From Bacteroidota bacterium (GTDB lineage Bacteria; Bacteroidota; Bacteroidia; Flavobacteriales_D; Crocinitomicaceae): a stretch of 64,000 bases of DNA. The stretch is taken from contig JACPUU010000002.1 in the NCBI GenBank assembly GCA_016192075.1, positions 248,001 through 312,000 on the forward strand, written 5' to 3'. The stretch's first letter is position 1, and the number at the start of each line of letters is the position of its first letter. Shown here piece after piece: positions 44,594 to 53,500 of the stretch. The position numbers and the translations under genes are program-made. The notes below the pieces were generated by a model. That model did not search any database, was not told the DNA's origin, and worked only from the letters and a program-made list of their open reading frames with translations.

Positions 44594-45718
44594 CTATTTT
44601 AAAATGATGGCAAATCTGGTAGAATCGGAATAGTTGGTTACTTCCTGAATCACTACGGTTTCATTATCCTGCAGGCCTGATACAAAGGCACCAAGTTCGT
44701 TTTCGTTCAGAATCTGAATGGGTTTTTTGTACAAAAGAGAGTCTGTTTTGGAATACACGTAAACCTGGTTGTCTTTAATGGCAGATTGTGGAAGCCTGAT
44801 TCCTTTCTGGGTAATTTTTGCGTTGATTTTTACCAGCAGGTATTCTCCTTCTATATACGGACGCTCATTTTCAGAGCCTGGTTTTACATAGATGGTGACA
44901 CTTTGAGTGGTGCGGTTGATCACCTCAGAAATACGCACTACCGATCCGACACCGCGCTGCGTACCATCCGTTGAATAAATGCTGCACTCCGTTCCCTGCT
45001 CAACAAGGTGCAGCTGGCTTACCGGCACTGCAACCGGAATTTCATAATTTCCGGTTTGTACCACTTTCATGATTTTGGCACCGGGGTTTACAAATGAAAA
45101 TTCAGGCATGTACACCTCACTGATCATACCATTAAACGGCGCATAGACTGAGAATTTTTTCAGCTGCTCCTCCTGGCTTTTGATGTTAAAGTATTCACTT
45201 AAGATGTTGCGGGTTGATAAAAATATTTTTTCTTTTTCTGAATTCCACGACGGAAGCTGCGGCAGGTTTTCATTGAGTTTGATGCTTTCCATGTATTCAT
45301 TCCATTTCTGGTATTCTGACGCAAAATCTATTTTTATATCAGGCATTATATTGGCCAGTAAATTAATGAACGCACTTTTGCGCGCCCTGTTTGTATAGCG
45401 GGCTTCTACATCATCAATTCTGAAAAGCAGCTCGCCCTTTTTGAATTTTATGCCCGGTTTGAGCGCCCTGGTTCCGGTATATAATTTCCCCTGTACCTCC
45501 GCTGCCAGGTCAACCGTGTTGTACGATGAAAGTGTTCCATAGCCGCTTACCGTCAAATCTTCTTCGGTATTGGTAACCGTGATAGCTTCCACGTGCGGAA
45601 TAAATGTTTTGTCTTTTTCCTCTTCTGTCTCTTTGGGCTTGGCGTTTAGCAGGGCTATTAGAATAAGCGCATTCACAAGTACAAAAGAGGCAATGATTAC
45701 AATGTGTCTGATTTTCAT
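44594..45718 (-). CDS. RND efflux periplasmic adaptor (membrane fusion protein)
   Basis: The 374-residue protein has an N-terminal membrane anchor (MKIRHIVIIASFVLVNALILIALL). It has the adaptor plan: VSGYGTLSSYNTVDLAAEVQGKLYTG (lipoyl part), a helical hairpin at about 120-180, KKFSVYAPFNGMISEVYMPEFSFVNPGAKIMKVVQ, and a beta-barrel with VGSVVRISEVINRTTQSVTIYVKPG. It links the inner-membrane RND permease to the outer-membrane channel and is the first gene of the operon. A 331-bp spacer upstream is shared with the divergent barrel gene and should hold its promoter. Confidence 0.93.
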   Translation of the reverse strand: MKIRHIVIIASFVLVNALILIALLNAKPKETEEEKDKTFIPHVEAITVTNTEEDLTVSGYGTLSSYNTVDLAAEVQGKLYTGTRALKPGIKFKKGELLFRIDDVEARYTNRARKSAFINLLANIMPDIKIDFASEYQKWNEYMESIKLNENLPQLPSWNSEKEKIFLSTRNILSEYFNIKSQEEQLKKFSVYAPFNGMISEVYMPEFSFVNPGAKIMKVVQTGNYEIPVAVPVSQLHLVEQGTECSIYSTDGTQRGVGSVVRISEVINRTTQSVTIYVKPGSENERPYIEGEYLLVKINAKITQKGIRLPQSAIKDNQVYVYSKTDSLLYKKPIQILNENELGAFVSGLQDNETVVIQEVTNYSDSTRFAIILK

Positions 45719-46049
45719 AATTGAGGTAGGGATGTTGGAGGTAAAAATAGGCAGAATGTTTTAGAGACACGCTAAGCACTGGTTCTGATTCGTCCGGATT
45801 TCAATTAACCCCGAAATCAGTTCTACCAAAAGCAGCTTTATGTCAATCAAAAATTGACCCTTTTTTGCGACTCATGCAACGGTTTTTGGCGACACGTTCA
45901 TTATTTGCGAATTGCGCAAGTATTTTGACGGCTCTTGTGAAATTCAATTATAACCGGCCGCAGCACCCGGTTACTTTTGGTCTTGTAATCAGGGGAAAAA
46001 AGTTAGGTAACGGATTTTCCTGAAAAATAAAAACCAAAAAAATAATTCT
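45719..46049. other. 331-bp divergent intergenic region
   Basis: It separates the efflux operon (minus) from an outer-membrane barrel gene (plus). The only clear element is TACTTTTG at 45972-45979 for the plus side. No hairpin, repeat or coding region is seen and the minus-side promoter is unclear. Confidence 0.55.
45972..45979 (+). promoter_or_regulatory. TAnnTTTG promoter of the barrel-protein gene
   Basis: TACTTTTG matches the -7 consensus, about 70 bases before the ATG at 46050. No TTG at normal -33 spacing. Confidence 0.4.
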
Positions 46050-46697
46050 ATGAAAAAGTCAATTCTACTTTGTGCGTTAATCAGCTTGTTGAATGCGGTT
46101 AGTTTTTCACAGCTGACGCTGAGTGTTTCACCGGGTATTAATCTGAACGGGGCAACGGTTGGATACAAAATTTCAGATCGTTTTGTTCCCTATGCCGGTT
46201 TCAGATACATGCGTGCTTCGATGGATTATACCTATTCCGGAAGCGAGTATTCAGCCATTGTTCCCGGGCAAATCAATCAGGTGGAGTATACCGATGAGGC
46301 AAAGGTCAATTTTATGCTGCCAACAATCGGGCTTAAAACATTCCTGGTGAGCCGGAATAAATTGAAGGCGTATGTTTCGGTATCGGCATCCAAGCCCATG
46401 CTTACCGGTAAATACATTGAAGACGGAACGGTTAATCAGCAGGTGAAAGAGGAACTGCGGAACATGCATTTTTTTGCGGCTGAATGTGGTTTTGGAATGG
46501 AGTATTTTTTTGATGCTAATTTCAGTATAGGGGGTGAGTTTGGGTTGAGGTATATGAAGTTCAGGTATTCTGCTGAACACGATGAAACCATTTACGATCC
46601 GTTCTCAGGTGCCTCAACACCGGCAACGCATGAGCATGATTATAATTTTGCATTAAGCCCAACCTACAGCAAAATTGCACTCAACTTTTATTTCTGA
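46050..46697 (+). CDS. Outer membrane beta-barrel protein
   Basis: The 215-residue protein has a signal peptide (MKKSILLCALISLLNAVSFSQ). The remainder is alternating amphipathic strands (LTLSVSPGINLNGATVGYKIS, FVPYAGFRYMRASMDYTY, FSIGGEFGLRYMKFRYS) ending KIALNFYF, where the terminal Phe is the Bam recognition residue. The size fits an eight-stranded OmpA/OmpW-like barrel. Function unknown. It is followed 23 bases later by a small lipoprotein gene on the same strand. Confidence 0.85.
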   Translation: MKKSILLCALISLLNAVSFSQLTLSVSPGINLNGATVGYKISDRFVPYAGFRYMRASMDYTYSGSEYSAIVPGQINQVEYTDEAKVNFMLPTIGLKTFLVSRNKLKAYVSVSASKPMLTGKYIEDGTVNQQVKEELRNMHFFAAECGFGMEYFFDANFSIGGEFGLRYMKFRYSAEHDETIYDPFSGASTPATHEHDYNFALSPTYSKIALNFYF

Positions 46698-46720
46698 ACA
46701 ATTAAAGCGAACTCCCTAAA

Positions 46721-47116
46721 ATGAAAATTATGATGTGTTTACTTGCGGCATTTACATTGATAACGAGCTGCAAAAAAGAAATGACAACGGTAAATTATTT
46801 ACCCGGTAAATGGAACCTGGTTCAGACAGAACTTTATGAAAATGACAGCCTGAAAGCGGTGGCGCACGCTGATGAAATAACAACCGTGTATTACTTTTCA
46901 TCGTGTGAAACCAATACCGAATCAGCATGCGATATGTATGTGGAAGAAGACGGGGAACAGCACTATTACCCCTATGTTTTTGATTCAAAAGAAAATAGCC
47001 TGATGGTTGGTGAAACCAGCATTTTTACAATAACATCAATTACTGAAACGCAGCTTTGCCTGGTACGGACCTATGATACTTACCAATCGGTTTACTTCTT
47101 TACAAAAAGTGAGTAG
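46721..47116 (+). CDS. Small lipocalin-like lipoprotein
   Basis: The 131-residue protein has the lipoprotein signal MKIMMCLLAAFTLITSC (Cys17). The following LPGKWNLVQTELYENDSLKA is the pattern of small Bacteroidota lipocalin-like lipoproteins (GxW motif in the first strand). The rest is beta-strand rich with two Cys (CETNTESAC). Ligand unknown. It probably shares a transcript with the barrel protein gene and is ended by the terminator at 47144. Confidence 0.8.
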   Translation: MKIMMCLLAAFTLITSCKKEMTTVNYLPGKWNLVQTELYENDSLKAVAHADEITTVYYFSSCETNTESACDMYVEEDGEQHYYPYVFDSKENSLMVGETSIFTITSITETQLCLVRTYDTYQSVYFFTKSE

Positions 47117-47143
47117 GCATTATTTGTTTGCTGAACTCATACC

Positions 47144-47174
47144 AAAAGCATCTTCAAAAGAAGGTGCTTTTTTT
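47144..47174 (+). terminator. Rho-independent terminator
   Basis: An 11-bp stem, AAAGCATCTTC with GAAGGTGCTTT (one G-U), an AAAA loop and a T run ends the barrel/lipoprotein transcript. Confidence 0.85.
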
Positions 47175-47206
47175 GTACCTTCGGTTTTGAACCAACTCTG
47201 TTTTTT

Positions 47207-48958
47207 GTGATACGATTTTTTGGAATCTCTTTTGTAGTGTTATTCATGCTGCCTGTTTCGGCGCAGGTAGAACCTTATCTTTCTAACCAGACGTATACTT
47301 ACGAAGAAGCTATTCTGCAATACACCACACTGGCTAAAAAATACCCCAAATTATGTGCCTACCAGGAATTTGGCCTCAGCGATTACGGGCTGCCCGTTTC
47401 ACTTTTTCTGATCAATAAATCAGGCAAATTTTATCCGCGTGAGTTTGAATCCAAAACGGTGCTTTTAATCAATAATGCCATTCACCCGGGTGAGCCGGAA
47501 GGGGTAGATGCATCTATAAAACTAAGCAAAGACCTGCTGGCTGATACAGCAAAAATTCCCGATAATGTCATCATTGCCATCATTCCCATCTACAACATTG
47601 GCGGCGCACACAACCGTAATTGCTGCAGCCGTGCCAATCAAAATGGTCCGCAGGAATATGGTTTCAGAGGCAATGCCAAAAACCTCGACCTGAACCGTGA
47701 TTTTATAAAATCAGACAGCAAAAATACCTATGCATTCTGGACCATTTTTCACACCCTGAAACCAGCTGTTTTTATTGATACCCATACCTCTGACGGCGCC
47801 GATTACCAGTATGTAATGACCCTGATCACAAGCCAGGTGAGTAAAATGAACCCGGTGCTGGCTGATTATGTGACAAATCAAATGGACCCTTACCTCTATG
47901 AAAAAATGGAGAAAAAAGGATTTCCAATGGTTCCGTATGTAAACACGCTGACTGAAATTCCGGATGACGGCATTGTTGCTTTTATGGAGACACCGCGTTA
48001 TTCAACCGGCTATACCAACCTGTTTAATACCATTGGTTATGTGGCCGAAACGCACATGCTGAAACCTTTTGATCAGCGGGTAGAAGCAACGTATGATCTG
48101 TTAATGACCGTTATTGAATACATGGATGCCAATCACCGGCAACTGAAAGAACTTAAAAAGAAAGCAGATGAACAACTCATGGCTACAGAAACCTTTGCGC
48201 TGAATTGGGAACTCGACACCACTGCTTACGAAATGATTCCTTTTTCAGGATATGAAGCGGCGTATAAAAAAAGTGACGTTACCGGTTCAGAGCGCTTGTT
48301 TTATGACCAGCAAAAACCCTACACCAAAAAAGTACGGTTTTACAACACCTATACACCGCGTGACCAGGTAAAGCGTCCGGAGTACTATATCATTCCGCAG
48401 GCGTGGGATTTTGCCATTGAAAAATTAAAACGAAACATGGTTAAAGTGTATCGCTTCAACCAGGAAATTTCATTGGAGGCAGAGGTATATGACATTATTC
48501 ATTTTGAAACCGTGAACGGGCCTTACGAAGGACATTACCTGCATCATTCCATAGAGGTAGACAAAGAGATTCAAACCGTTACATACCGCAAGGGAGATTA
48601 CGTAATTCCAACCCGAAACCTCAATGCACGTTTTATAATAGAAACACTTGAACCAAAAGCCGGTGACAGTTATCTGGCCTGGAATTATTTTGATGCCGTA
48701 TTGCAGCAAAAAGAATGGTTTTCAGCGTATGTTTTTGAAGATGAAGCATTGGGTGTACTTGCCGCAAATCCGGCCCTGAAAGAAGCCTTTGAAGAGAAGA
48801 AAGAGAATGATCCCGATTTTGCAGCAAACACCTTTGCACAACTTTATTTTATTTACAAAGGGTCTGATCATTATGAACCGTCACACAACCAATACCCGGT
48901 TACCCGGGTCATGAGTAAGATCGATGAAACGGTGCTGGAAGAGTCGAGTGTGAGGTGA
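47207..48958 (+). CDS. M14-family zinc carboxypeptidase
   Basis: The 583-residue secreted enzyme starts with GTG and a signal peptide MIRFFGISFVVLFMLPVSAQ. The M14 fold holds zinc ligands His93 and Glu96 (NNAIHPGEPEG) and His193 (FIDTHTSDGADYQYV). The substrate-binding Arg/Asn region is RGNAKNLDLNRDF, and the catalytic-Glu segment GYVAETHMLKPF lies near 285. The C-terminal part (about 330-583) is an uncharacterised beta-rich extension common in Bacteroidota M14 proteins. It removes C-terminal amino acids from peptides, in the periplasm or outside. Weak promoter TACCTTCG lies at 47176-47183, next to the previous terminator. Confidence 0.9.
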   Translation: MIRFFGISFVVLFMLPVSAQVEPYLSNQTYTYEEAILQYTTLAKKYPKLCAYQEFGLSDYGLPVSLFLINKSGKFYPREFESKTVLLINNAIHPGEPEGVDASIKLSKDLLADTAKIPDNVIIAIIPIYNIGGAHNRNCCSRANQNGPQEYGFRGNAKNLDLNRDFIKSDSKNTYAFWTIFHTLKPAVFIDTHTSDGADYQYVMTLITSQVSKMNPVLADYVTNQMDPYLYEKMEKKGFPMVPYVNTLTEIPDDGIVAFMETPRYSTGYTNLFNTIGYVAETHMLKPFDQRVEATYDLLMTVIEYMDANHRQLKELKKKADEQLMATETFALNWELDTTAYEMIPFSGYEAAYKKSDVTGSERLFYDQQKPYTKKVRFYNTYTPRDQVKRPEYYIIPQAWDFAIEKLKRNMVKVYRFNQEISLEAEVYDIIHFETVNGPYEGHYLHHSIEVDKEIQTVTYRKGDYVIPTRNLNARFIIETLEPKAGDSYLAWNYFDAVLQQKEWFSAYVFEDEALGVLAANPALKEAFEEKKENDPDFAANTFAQLYFIYKGSDHYEPSHNQYPVTRVMSKIDETVLEESSVR

Positions 48959-49500
48959 GCGTACCCGTTTGAGGTTTTGTTTTGCCATTGTTGTAAGGAA
49001 AAAATTAATAAACCTTTTATCCGGGTAAAATAGTGCACAAAGCCTGTTCGGGCATCAAAACATGACAAGATAATTCGATTTGATTTTTCGTGTGAAATCT
49101 ATTCACGTCATGGAACTCTGACATAAGTACACCACGTAACTACAATGTTAAAGGTCCGCTGGCGTCATTCTCTCTATTGCTCTACTCCGCGGCCCTCGGC
49201 GCCTTTTTATCAATGGCAGCTTTTTCGGAGATAGATTCTCTGAATCTCTGCGGTTAAAATTCACATTCTATTCTGTGTTTATTTAGGATACATCTAAAGG
49301 CAAATTGAACACGGATGAAACGGATTTTACAGATCACCACAGATTTTTTTCGGTACTGCTTTTTATCCGGTGCTCTGATCAATCTGATCTGAATCGTGCG
49401 AGGTCAGTAATTAAGAAACGCCATGACAATTTGAAAATCCGGAAAAAATTATCACGGCAATTAGAACAAACTCACGTTAAACAAGTGATAGTGGTTCCAA
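48959..49500. other. 542-bp non-coding spacer with eroded repeat-like sequence
   Basis: It lies between the 3' ends of the carboxypeptidase and the MMPL gene (convergent). It contains tracts such as AACACGGATGAAACGGATTTT, CAGATCACCACAGATTTTTTT and TCTCTGCGGTTAAAATTC, which look like the degenerate direct repeats often found between genes. A reading frame inside it (49305-49589) has a composition typical of translated repeats and is not credible. No terminator with T tract was recognised. Confidence 0.5.
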
Positions 49501-51765
49501 TCACGCTTTCGGTTTCCGGTAAAAAATCATCAGCAGCACGGGCAGCAAAAACAAATCTGCAAGCAGGGCAAAAAGCAGTGTTAAGCTAATCAACAGTCCC
49601 ACATAAAAGGTGCCCAGAAAATCAGAAAAGAGCAACAGTAAAAATCCGGCGCAAAGAATTACCGATGTCAGCACAATGGCTTTTCCGGTAGAAAGAAAGG
49701 TGCGTTTCAAAGCGTACAGATATGATTTGCCGCGTTTCAATTCCATTTTGAACCGGCTCATAAAATGCAGGGTATCATCCACGGCAATTCCAAATGAGAT
49801 GGTAAAAATAATGGCTGTGGATACCTTCAGGTCAACGCCGGCAAAACCGAGTAAGGCTGCAATCATCAGTAATGGCAGAATGTTAACCGCCAATGCTATA
49901 ATCACCATTTTTACAGACCGGTACAGCAGCCCCATAATCAATCCGATCAGTCCTACTGAAATCAGTAAGCCATAGAGCAGATTTTTTGACAGGTAGCTCA
50001 TATTCAGATCCAGTAAATGCCCTGTTCCTGTCATTTTAAATTCTACCAGGCTGTGATCAATGTTGACTTCAATAAATGCATTCAGGCCTGCATTTTTTTC
50101 ACGTATGGCGTACAGACCAATGTCACCAATAGTACTTGAAATACGGCCATAACGCGAGGTGGAATCAACCAGGTTTGCCATCTGATTTTTTTTATCAAAT
50201 GTCTGAATCTGGTATATGAATTTTTTGGTGTCAGCTGAATCAGGTAATGTAAAATAGGAATCCTGCCCGCCATGTTCAGCCCGGTTGGCAATTTTCAATA
50301 CACTCACCAGTGAAAAACATTGGCGCAGGCCATAGTTTTCGGTCAGGTAATTTTCCAGCTTTGCCATTTCACAAATCACATCGTAGTCGTAGATGGTTTT
50401 TGTAGAATCCTTTACAATAACAGCCATTTCAAAAGGCCTCAGTCCCATAAACTCGTTGTCAAAATATTCATAGTCCTGCCGCAGTGTGCTGTCTTCACTG
50501 ATATCTTCGAGCAGAAAATAATTTGCCTTTATAAAAAACACACCAATCAAACTGATAACGGCTGTTACCAGGAAAGCCATAAATACCTGTCGCCGCTTGC
50601 GGATAAGTCCCCGGAAAAGTTTGTGCAGAATCTTGTACCAGGCTGTATCAGTCAGTGACGTATCAGCAATTTTTGGTGTTTTGGTAAAGAGCAGTAACCC
50701 CGGCAGAACGGTATAGGCCAGGGTAAAGGCAAGCATTACGCCAATGGCCGTATAAATGCCAAAGTCTTTCACCGGTTCCATGTTAACGGTTAACAGCGTA
50801 ATAAATCCAATGGCGGTTGTTACTGAAGTCATCAGGGTTGCCAGCCCTACTTCTTTATAGGCGGTTTTTACGGCATCGGTTTTGGTTTTGCCGGTTCTGA
50901 TTTCGTCCAGGAATTTTGAAACCAGGTGAATAACATCAGACATGGCTACTACAAAAATGATAGATGGCAGAACCGTAAGCACGAGGTTGATGGGTTGATT
51001 TACCAATACCATGAAACCAACCACCCAAACCATAGACAGGGTAACAATGGTAAGCGGCACCCAAACGCCCCAGAACGATTTGAACGTAAGCGCCAGAAAA
51101 GCAATGACCAGTATAAAAGAGAGTCCAATGAATAAGCCGGTCTCATACTGCATTTTGTCAATATAGTAACCCAGGCCAACGGCGCGCCCGGCAATTTTAT
51201 AATCTTTCAGCCCATGAAAATCCAACAGGTTGGTTATGTCTGCTTTCAGCTGATCACATTTCCGTTTGGACATGTATTGCTGGTGTTTTACAAAAAGCAG
51301 CAATGCGTCTGCCTTTTGATTGATAAAGAAACCAACCAGTTCTTTTTTCTTAAAAATGCGGGTAGAATCTTTTGTAAAATCTGTTCCGGTATAAGGGTTC
51401 AGGTAGGGTTTTTCAAAAACCAGGGGAGAGAACGGCGTTTTGATATACTCGCTCATGTTTGTCAGGCACTGTACTTCACGCACCAGTGTGTCGTTGGCAA
51501 GTGAATCAGCAAACTGATCTACCTTTTGCAGAAACGATGCCTCAAAAACAGAAGGTTTATTTTGGATGGCAATAAAAACAAAATCATTGTCTGATTCAAA
51601 CCGTTTGCGGTGTGCCTCAAAAAATTTTGTTTCCGGATCGTTCTCCGGAAAAAACGCTTCAAAATCATAATCAAAGCGGAGGTCTTTAATTAAATAACCT
51701 AAAAAAACGGACAAAAGCAGGGCAACAGCCAGACTGACCTTTGAAAATTTCCTGATGCCTTCCAA
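49501..51765 (-). CDS. MMPL/RND-superfamily exporter
   Basis: The 754-residue polytopic protein has two repeated halves, each a membrane helix, a large periplasmic loop and about five more helices. Typical segments are RFDYDFEAFFPENDPETKFFEAHRKRFESDNDFVFIAI after helix 1, LPSIIFVVAMSDVIHLVSKFLDEIRTGKTKTDAVKTAYKEVGLATLMTSVTTAIGFITLL, and the mirrored FGIAVDDTLHFMSRFKMELKRGKSYLYALKRTFLSTGKAIVLTSVILCAGFLLLLFS. MMPL proteins move lipids or hydrophobic solutes out of the inner membrane, often as the RND exporters of lipid or hopanoid type. No partner gene is adjacent. It is divergent from the T9SS protein gene at 51837. Confidence 0.92.
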   Translation of the reverse strand: MEGIRKFSKVSLAVALLLSVFLGYLIKDLRFDYDFEAFFPENDPETKFFEAHRKRFESDNDFVFIAIQNKPSVFEASFLQKVDQFADSLANDTLVREVQCLTNMSEYIKTPFSPLVFEKPYLNPYTGTDFTKDSTRIFKKKELVGFFINQKADALLLFVKHQQYMSKRKCDQLKADITNLLDFHGLKDYKIAGRAVGLGYYIDKMQYETGLFIGLSFILVIAFLALTFKSFWGVWVPLTIVTLSMVWVVGFMVLVNQPINLVLTVLPSIIFVVAMSDVIHLVSKFLDEIRTGKTKTDAVKTAYKEVGLATLMTSVTTAIGFITLLTVNMEPVKDFGIYTAIGVMLAFTLAYTVLPGLLLFTKTPKIADTSLTDTAWYKILHKLFRGLIRKRRQVFMAFLVTAVISLIGVFFIKANYFLLEDISEDSTLRQDYEYFDNEFMGLRPFEMAVIVKDSTKTIYDYDVICEMAKLENYLTENYGLRQCFSLVSVLKIANRAEHGGQDSYFTLPDSADTKKFIYQIQTFDKKNQMANLVDSTSRYGRISSTIGDIGLYAIREKNAGLNAFIEVNIDHSLVEFKMTGTGHLLDLNMSYLSKNLLYGLLISVGLIGLIMGLLYRSVKMVIIALAVNILPLLMIAALLGFAGVDLKVSTAIIFTISFGIAVDDTLHFMSRFKMELKRGKSYLYALKRTFLSTGKAIVLTSVILCAGFLLLLFSDFLGTFYVGLLISLTLLFALLADLFLLPVLLMIFYRKPKA

Positions 51766-51836
51766 CCAATTGTAGTTTTAATTCGTTAGCAAAGTTGTAC
51801 ATTTAGTCACTAATTCAAAACAAAAACAAAGAAATT

Positions 51837-52862
51837 ATGAGAAAAGTATTACTCGTTTCTGCGGTATTTCTGGGAGTTGGAGCAAACGCCCAGACTTTTA
51901 CAGCAGCTGACACACTTGCTCCCGGTATGTCTACCGTTTATTATGTAATGGATAGTAGCGCAGCCACACTGGACGCCACAACCGGCACGGGAGTTACCTG
52001 GGATTATTCAGCAGTTTACGGCGAATTGGGTGTTGCCACAAACCAGGACAACATTACTGACGCTTCAACAGCCCCGTTTGCATCTACCTTTACAGAGGCA
52101 GAGTATAACGATGACCTGGCTACATTTGCATCGATCTATTTTTCAAACAGCCCTGATTCAACAACCGTTCACGGGTATGTTTTTACAGTAGACGCTTATG
52201 AAGTGGTAATGCACCATGATATTGATCCGCTGAAAGCACTCACGTATCCGATTTCAGTTGGGGCTACCTATTCTGATAATACAGAAGGAACAGTAGATGT
52301 AAATTCAGGTACTGCTACCGGTACAACCACCGGTTCAGCCAACGTTACTGTGGATGGTTTTGGAACATTGAAAGTAGGTGGAGATACTTATACCAATGTG
52401 ATTCGTGTTAAACTGGTTGAAAACATCTCAACCAGCATTACCATTACTCCGTTCCCTCCTGATAACGGAACTGTAGTAAGAACAATTTATTCATACTACC
52501 AGTTGGGAACCGATAAACAGGCAATCTTTATGCATGGAACAGTGACCATTACCAGTACATTGATCAATGACAATTTCACATCGGTTTATTACGCATTTAC
52601 ACCTGATTATGCCGGTGTTGCAGAATTGAATGACGGTGATTTTTCAGTTTACCCCAATCCGGCAAACCACGTGGTTAATATCACCACAGATGGTACAGCT
52701 GATAAATTGAATGTGTTCAACACATCCGGCCAGCTGGTTGCTTCAGTGATTAATCCTGCTGCCACTGAAACAATTGATGTAACAAATTTTGTACCGGGTA
52801 TGTATATCATTCAGGTTACCAACAACGGTGTGGTAACAGAAGATAAACTGGTTATTGAATAA
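51837..52862 (+). CDS. Secreted protein with T9SS type A sorting domain
   Basis: The 341-residue protein has a signal peptide MRKVLLVSAVFLGVGANAQ. A beta-rich domain (about 25-250) contains TGVTWDYSAVYGELG and PISVGATYSDNTEGTVDVNSG, which have no recognised function. The C-terminal 75 residues are a type A sorting domain: DFSVYPNPANHVVNITTDG, LNVFNTSGQLVASV, FVPGMYIIQVTNNGVVTEDKLVIE. It is therefore exported by T9SS. A strong terminator follows. Confidence 0.88.
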   Translation: MRKVLLVSAVFLGVGANAQTFTAADTLAPGMSTVYYVMDSSAATLDATTGTGVTWDYSAVYGELGVATNQDNITDASTAPFASTFTEAEYNDDLATFASIYFSNSPDSTTVHGYVFTVDAYEVVMHHDIDPLKALTYPISVGATYSDNTEGTVDVNSGTATGTTTGSANVTVDGFGTLKVGGDTYTNVIRVKLVENISTSITITPFPPDNGTVVRTIYSYYQLGTDKQAIFMHGTVTITSTLINDNFTSVYYAFTPDYAGVAELNDGDFSVYPNPANHVVNITTDGTADKLNVFNTSGQLVASVINPAATETIDVTNFVPGMYIIQVTNNGVVTEDKLVIE

Positions 52863-52882
52863 TTGATAAATTCAGAAATTCA

Positions 52883-52914
52883 AAAACTGCATCGGTTTCC
52901 GGTGCAGTTTTTTT
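52883..52914 (+). terminator. Rho-independent terminator
   Basis: A stem of 12-13 bp, AAAACTGCATCGG with CCGGTGCAGTTTT (one wobble), a TTT loop and a T tract, immediately before the YrdC promoter. Confidence 0.9.
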
Positions 52915-52926
52915 ATGTTTAAACTG

Positions 52927-52934
52927 TACCTTTG
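52927..52934 (+). promoter_or_regulatory. TAnnTTTG promoter of the YrdC/Sua5 gene
   Basis: TACCTTTG is followed four bases later by the in-frame GTG at 52939. Transcription should begin at or next to this codon, giving a leaderless mRNA. An in-frame ATG at 52915 lies upstream of the promoter and would then be untranslated. Confidence 0.5.
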
Positions 52935-52938
52935 GACC

Positions 52939-53499
52939 GTGAAAGAAGAAGTTGAAAAAGCAGCACAGGTAATTCGTGAGGGCGGTGTCATCTTATATCC
53001 TACAGACACAATATGGGGTCTTGGATGTGATCCGCAGAATGAAAAAGCCATTGACAAAATAGCGGCCATCAAGAAGCGTAATGAATCAAAACAGTTTATT
53101 GTTCTGGTAAACAGTGAACACCTGCTGAATAAATACGTAGAAACGGTTCCTGATCTTTGTTATGATTTAATGGATATGGCTGAAAGACCCATTACCATTG
53201 TCTACCCCAAAGGCATTCAGGTATCAAAAAAAATACTGGCAGAAGATGGAAGCATAGCCGTGCGTAAAACAAATCACCCGTTTTGCGATGCGCTGATGCA
53301 AAAAACCAAATGCGGGCTTATTTCAACATCGGCCAATATTTCGGGTCAGCCTTTTCCGGCTGCATTCCGTGATATTGATCCGCAAATTCTGAACCAGGTT
53401 GATTACGTTGTAAATTTGTACCGTGATCAGAAAGCCGGGGTGCCATCACAAATTGTGAAAATAGGGCTGAAGGGGGAATTAAAAATTATCCGTAAGTAA
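52939..53499 (+). CDS. L-threonylcarbamoyladenylate synthase (YrdC/Sua5/TsaC family)
   Basis: The 187-residue enzyme (195 if started from the ATG at 52915) makes threonylcarbamoyl-AMP from threonine, bicarbonate and ATP for the t6A modification of ANN-decoding tRNAs. Diagnostic segments: GGVILYPTDTIWGLGCDPQNEKAIDKIAAIKKRNESKQFIVLV, ERPITIVYP, SIAVRKTNHPFCDALM, GLISTSANISGQPFP and GVPSQIVKIG. It lacks the C-terminal Sua5 domain, so it is the short TsaC-like form. I prefer the GTG at 52939 because a promoter sits just before it. One base separates its stop from the downstream nucleotidyltransferase start, so the two tRNA-maturation genes form an operon. Confidence 0.9.
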   Translation: MKEEVEKAAQVIREGGVILYPTDTIWGLGCDPQNEKAIDKIAAIKKRNESKQFIVLVNSEHLLNKYVETVPDLCYDLMDMAERPITIVYPKGIQVSKKILAEDGSIAVRKTNHPFCDALMQKTKCGLISTSANISGQPFPAAFRDIDPQILNQVDYVVNLYRDQKAGVPSQIVKIGLKGELKIIRK

Positions 53500-53500
53500 G

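Noticed and set aside
49305-49589. 94-codon frame in the spacer after the carboxypeptidase gene
   Set aside because: Composition (MNTDETDFTDHH...) is typical of translated intergenic repeats and it overlaps the end of the MMPL gene.
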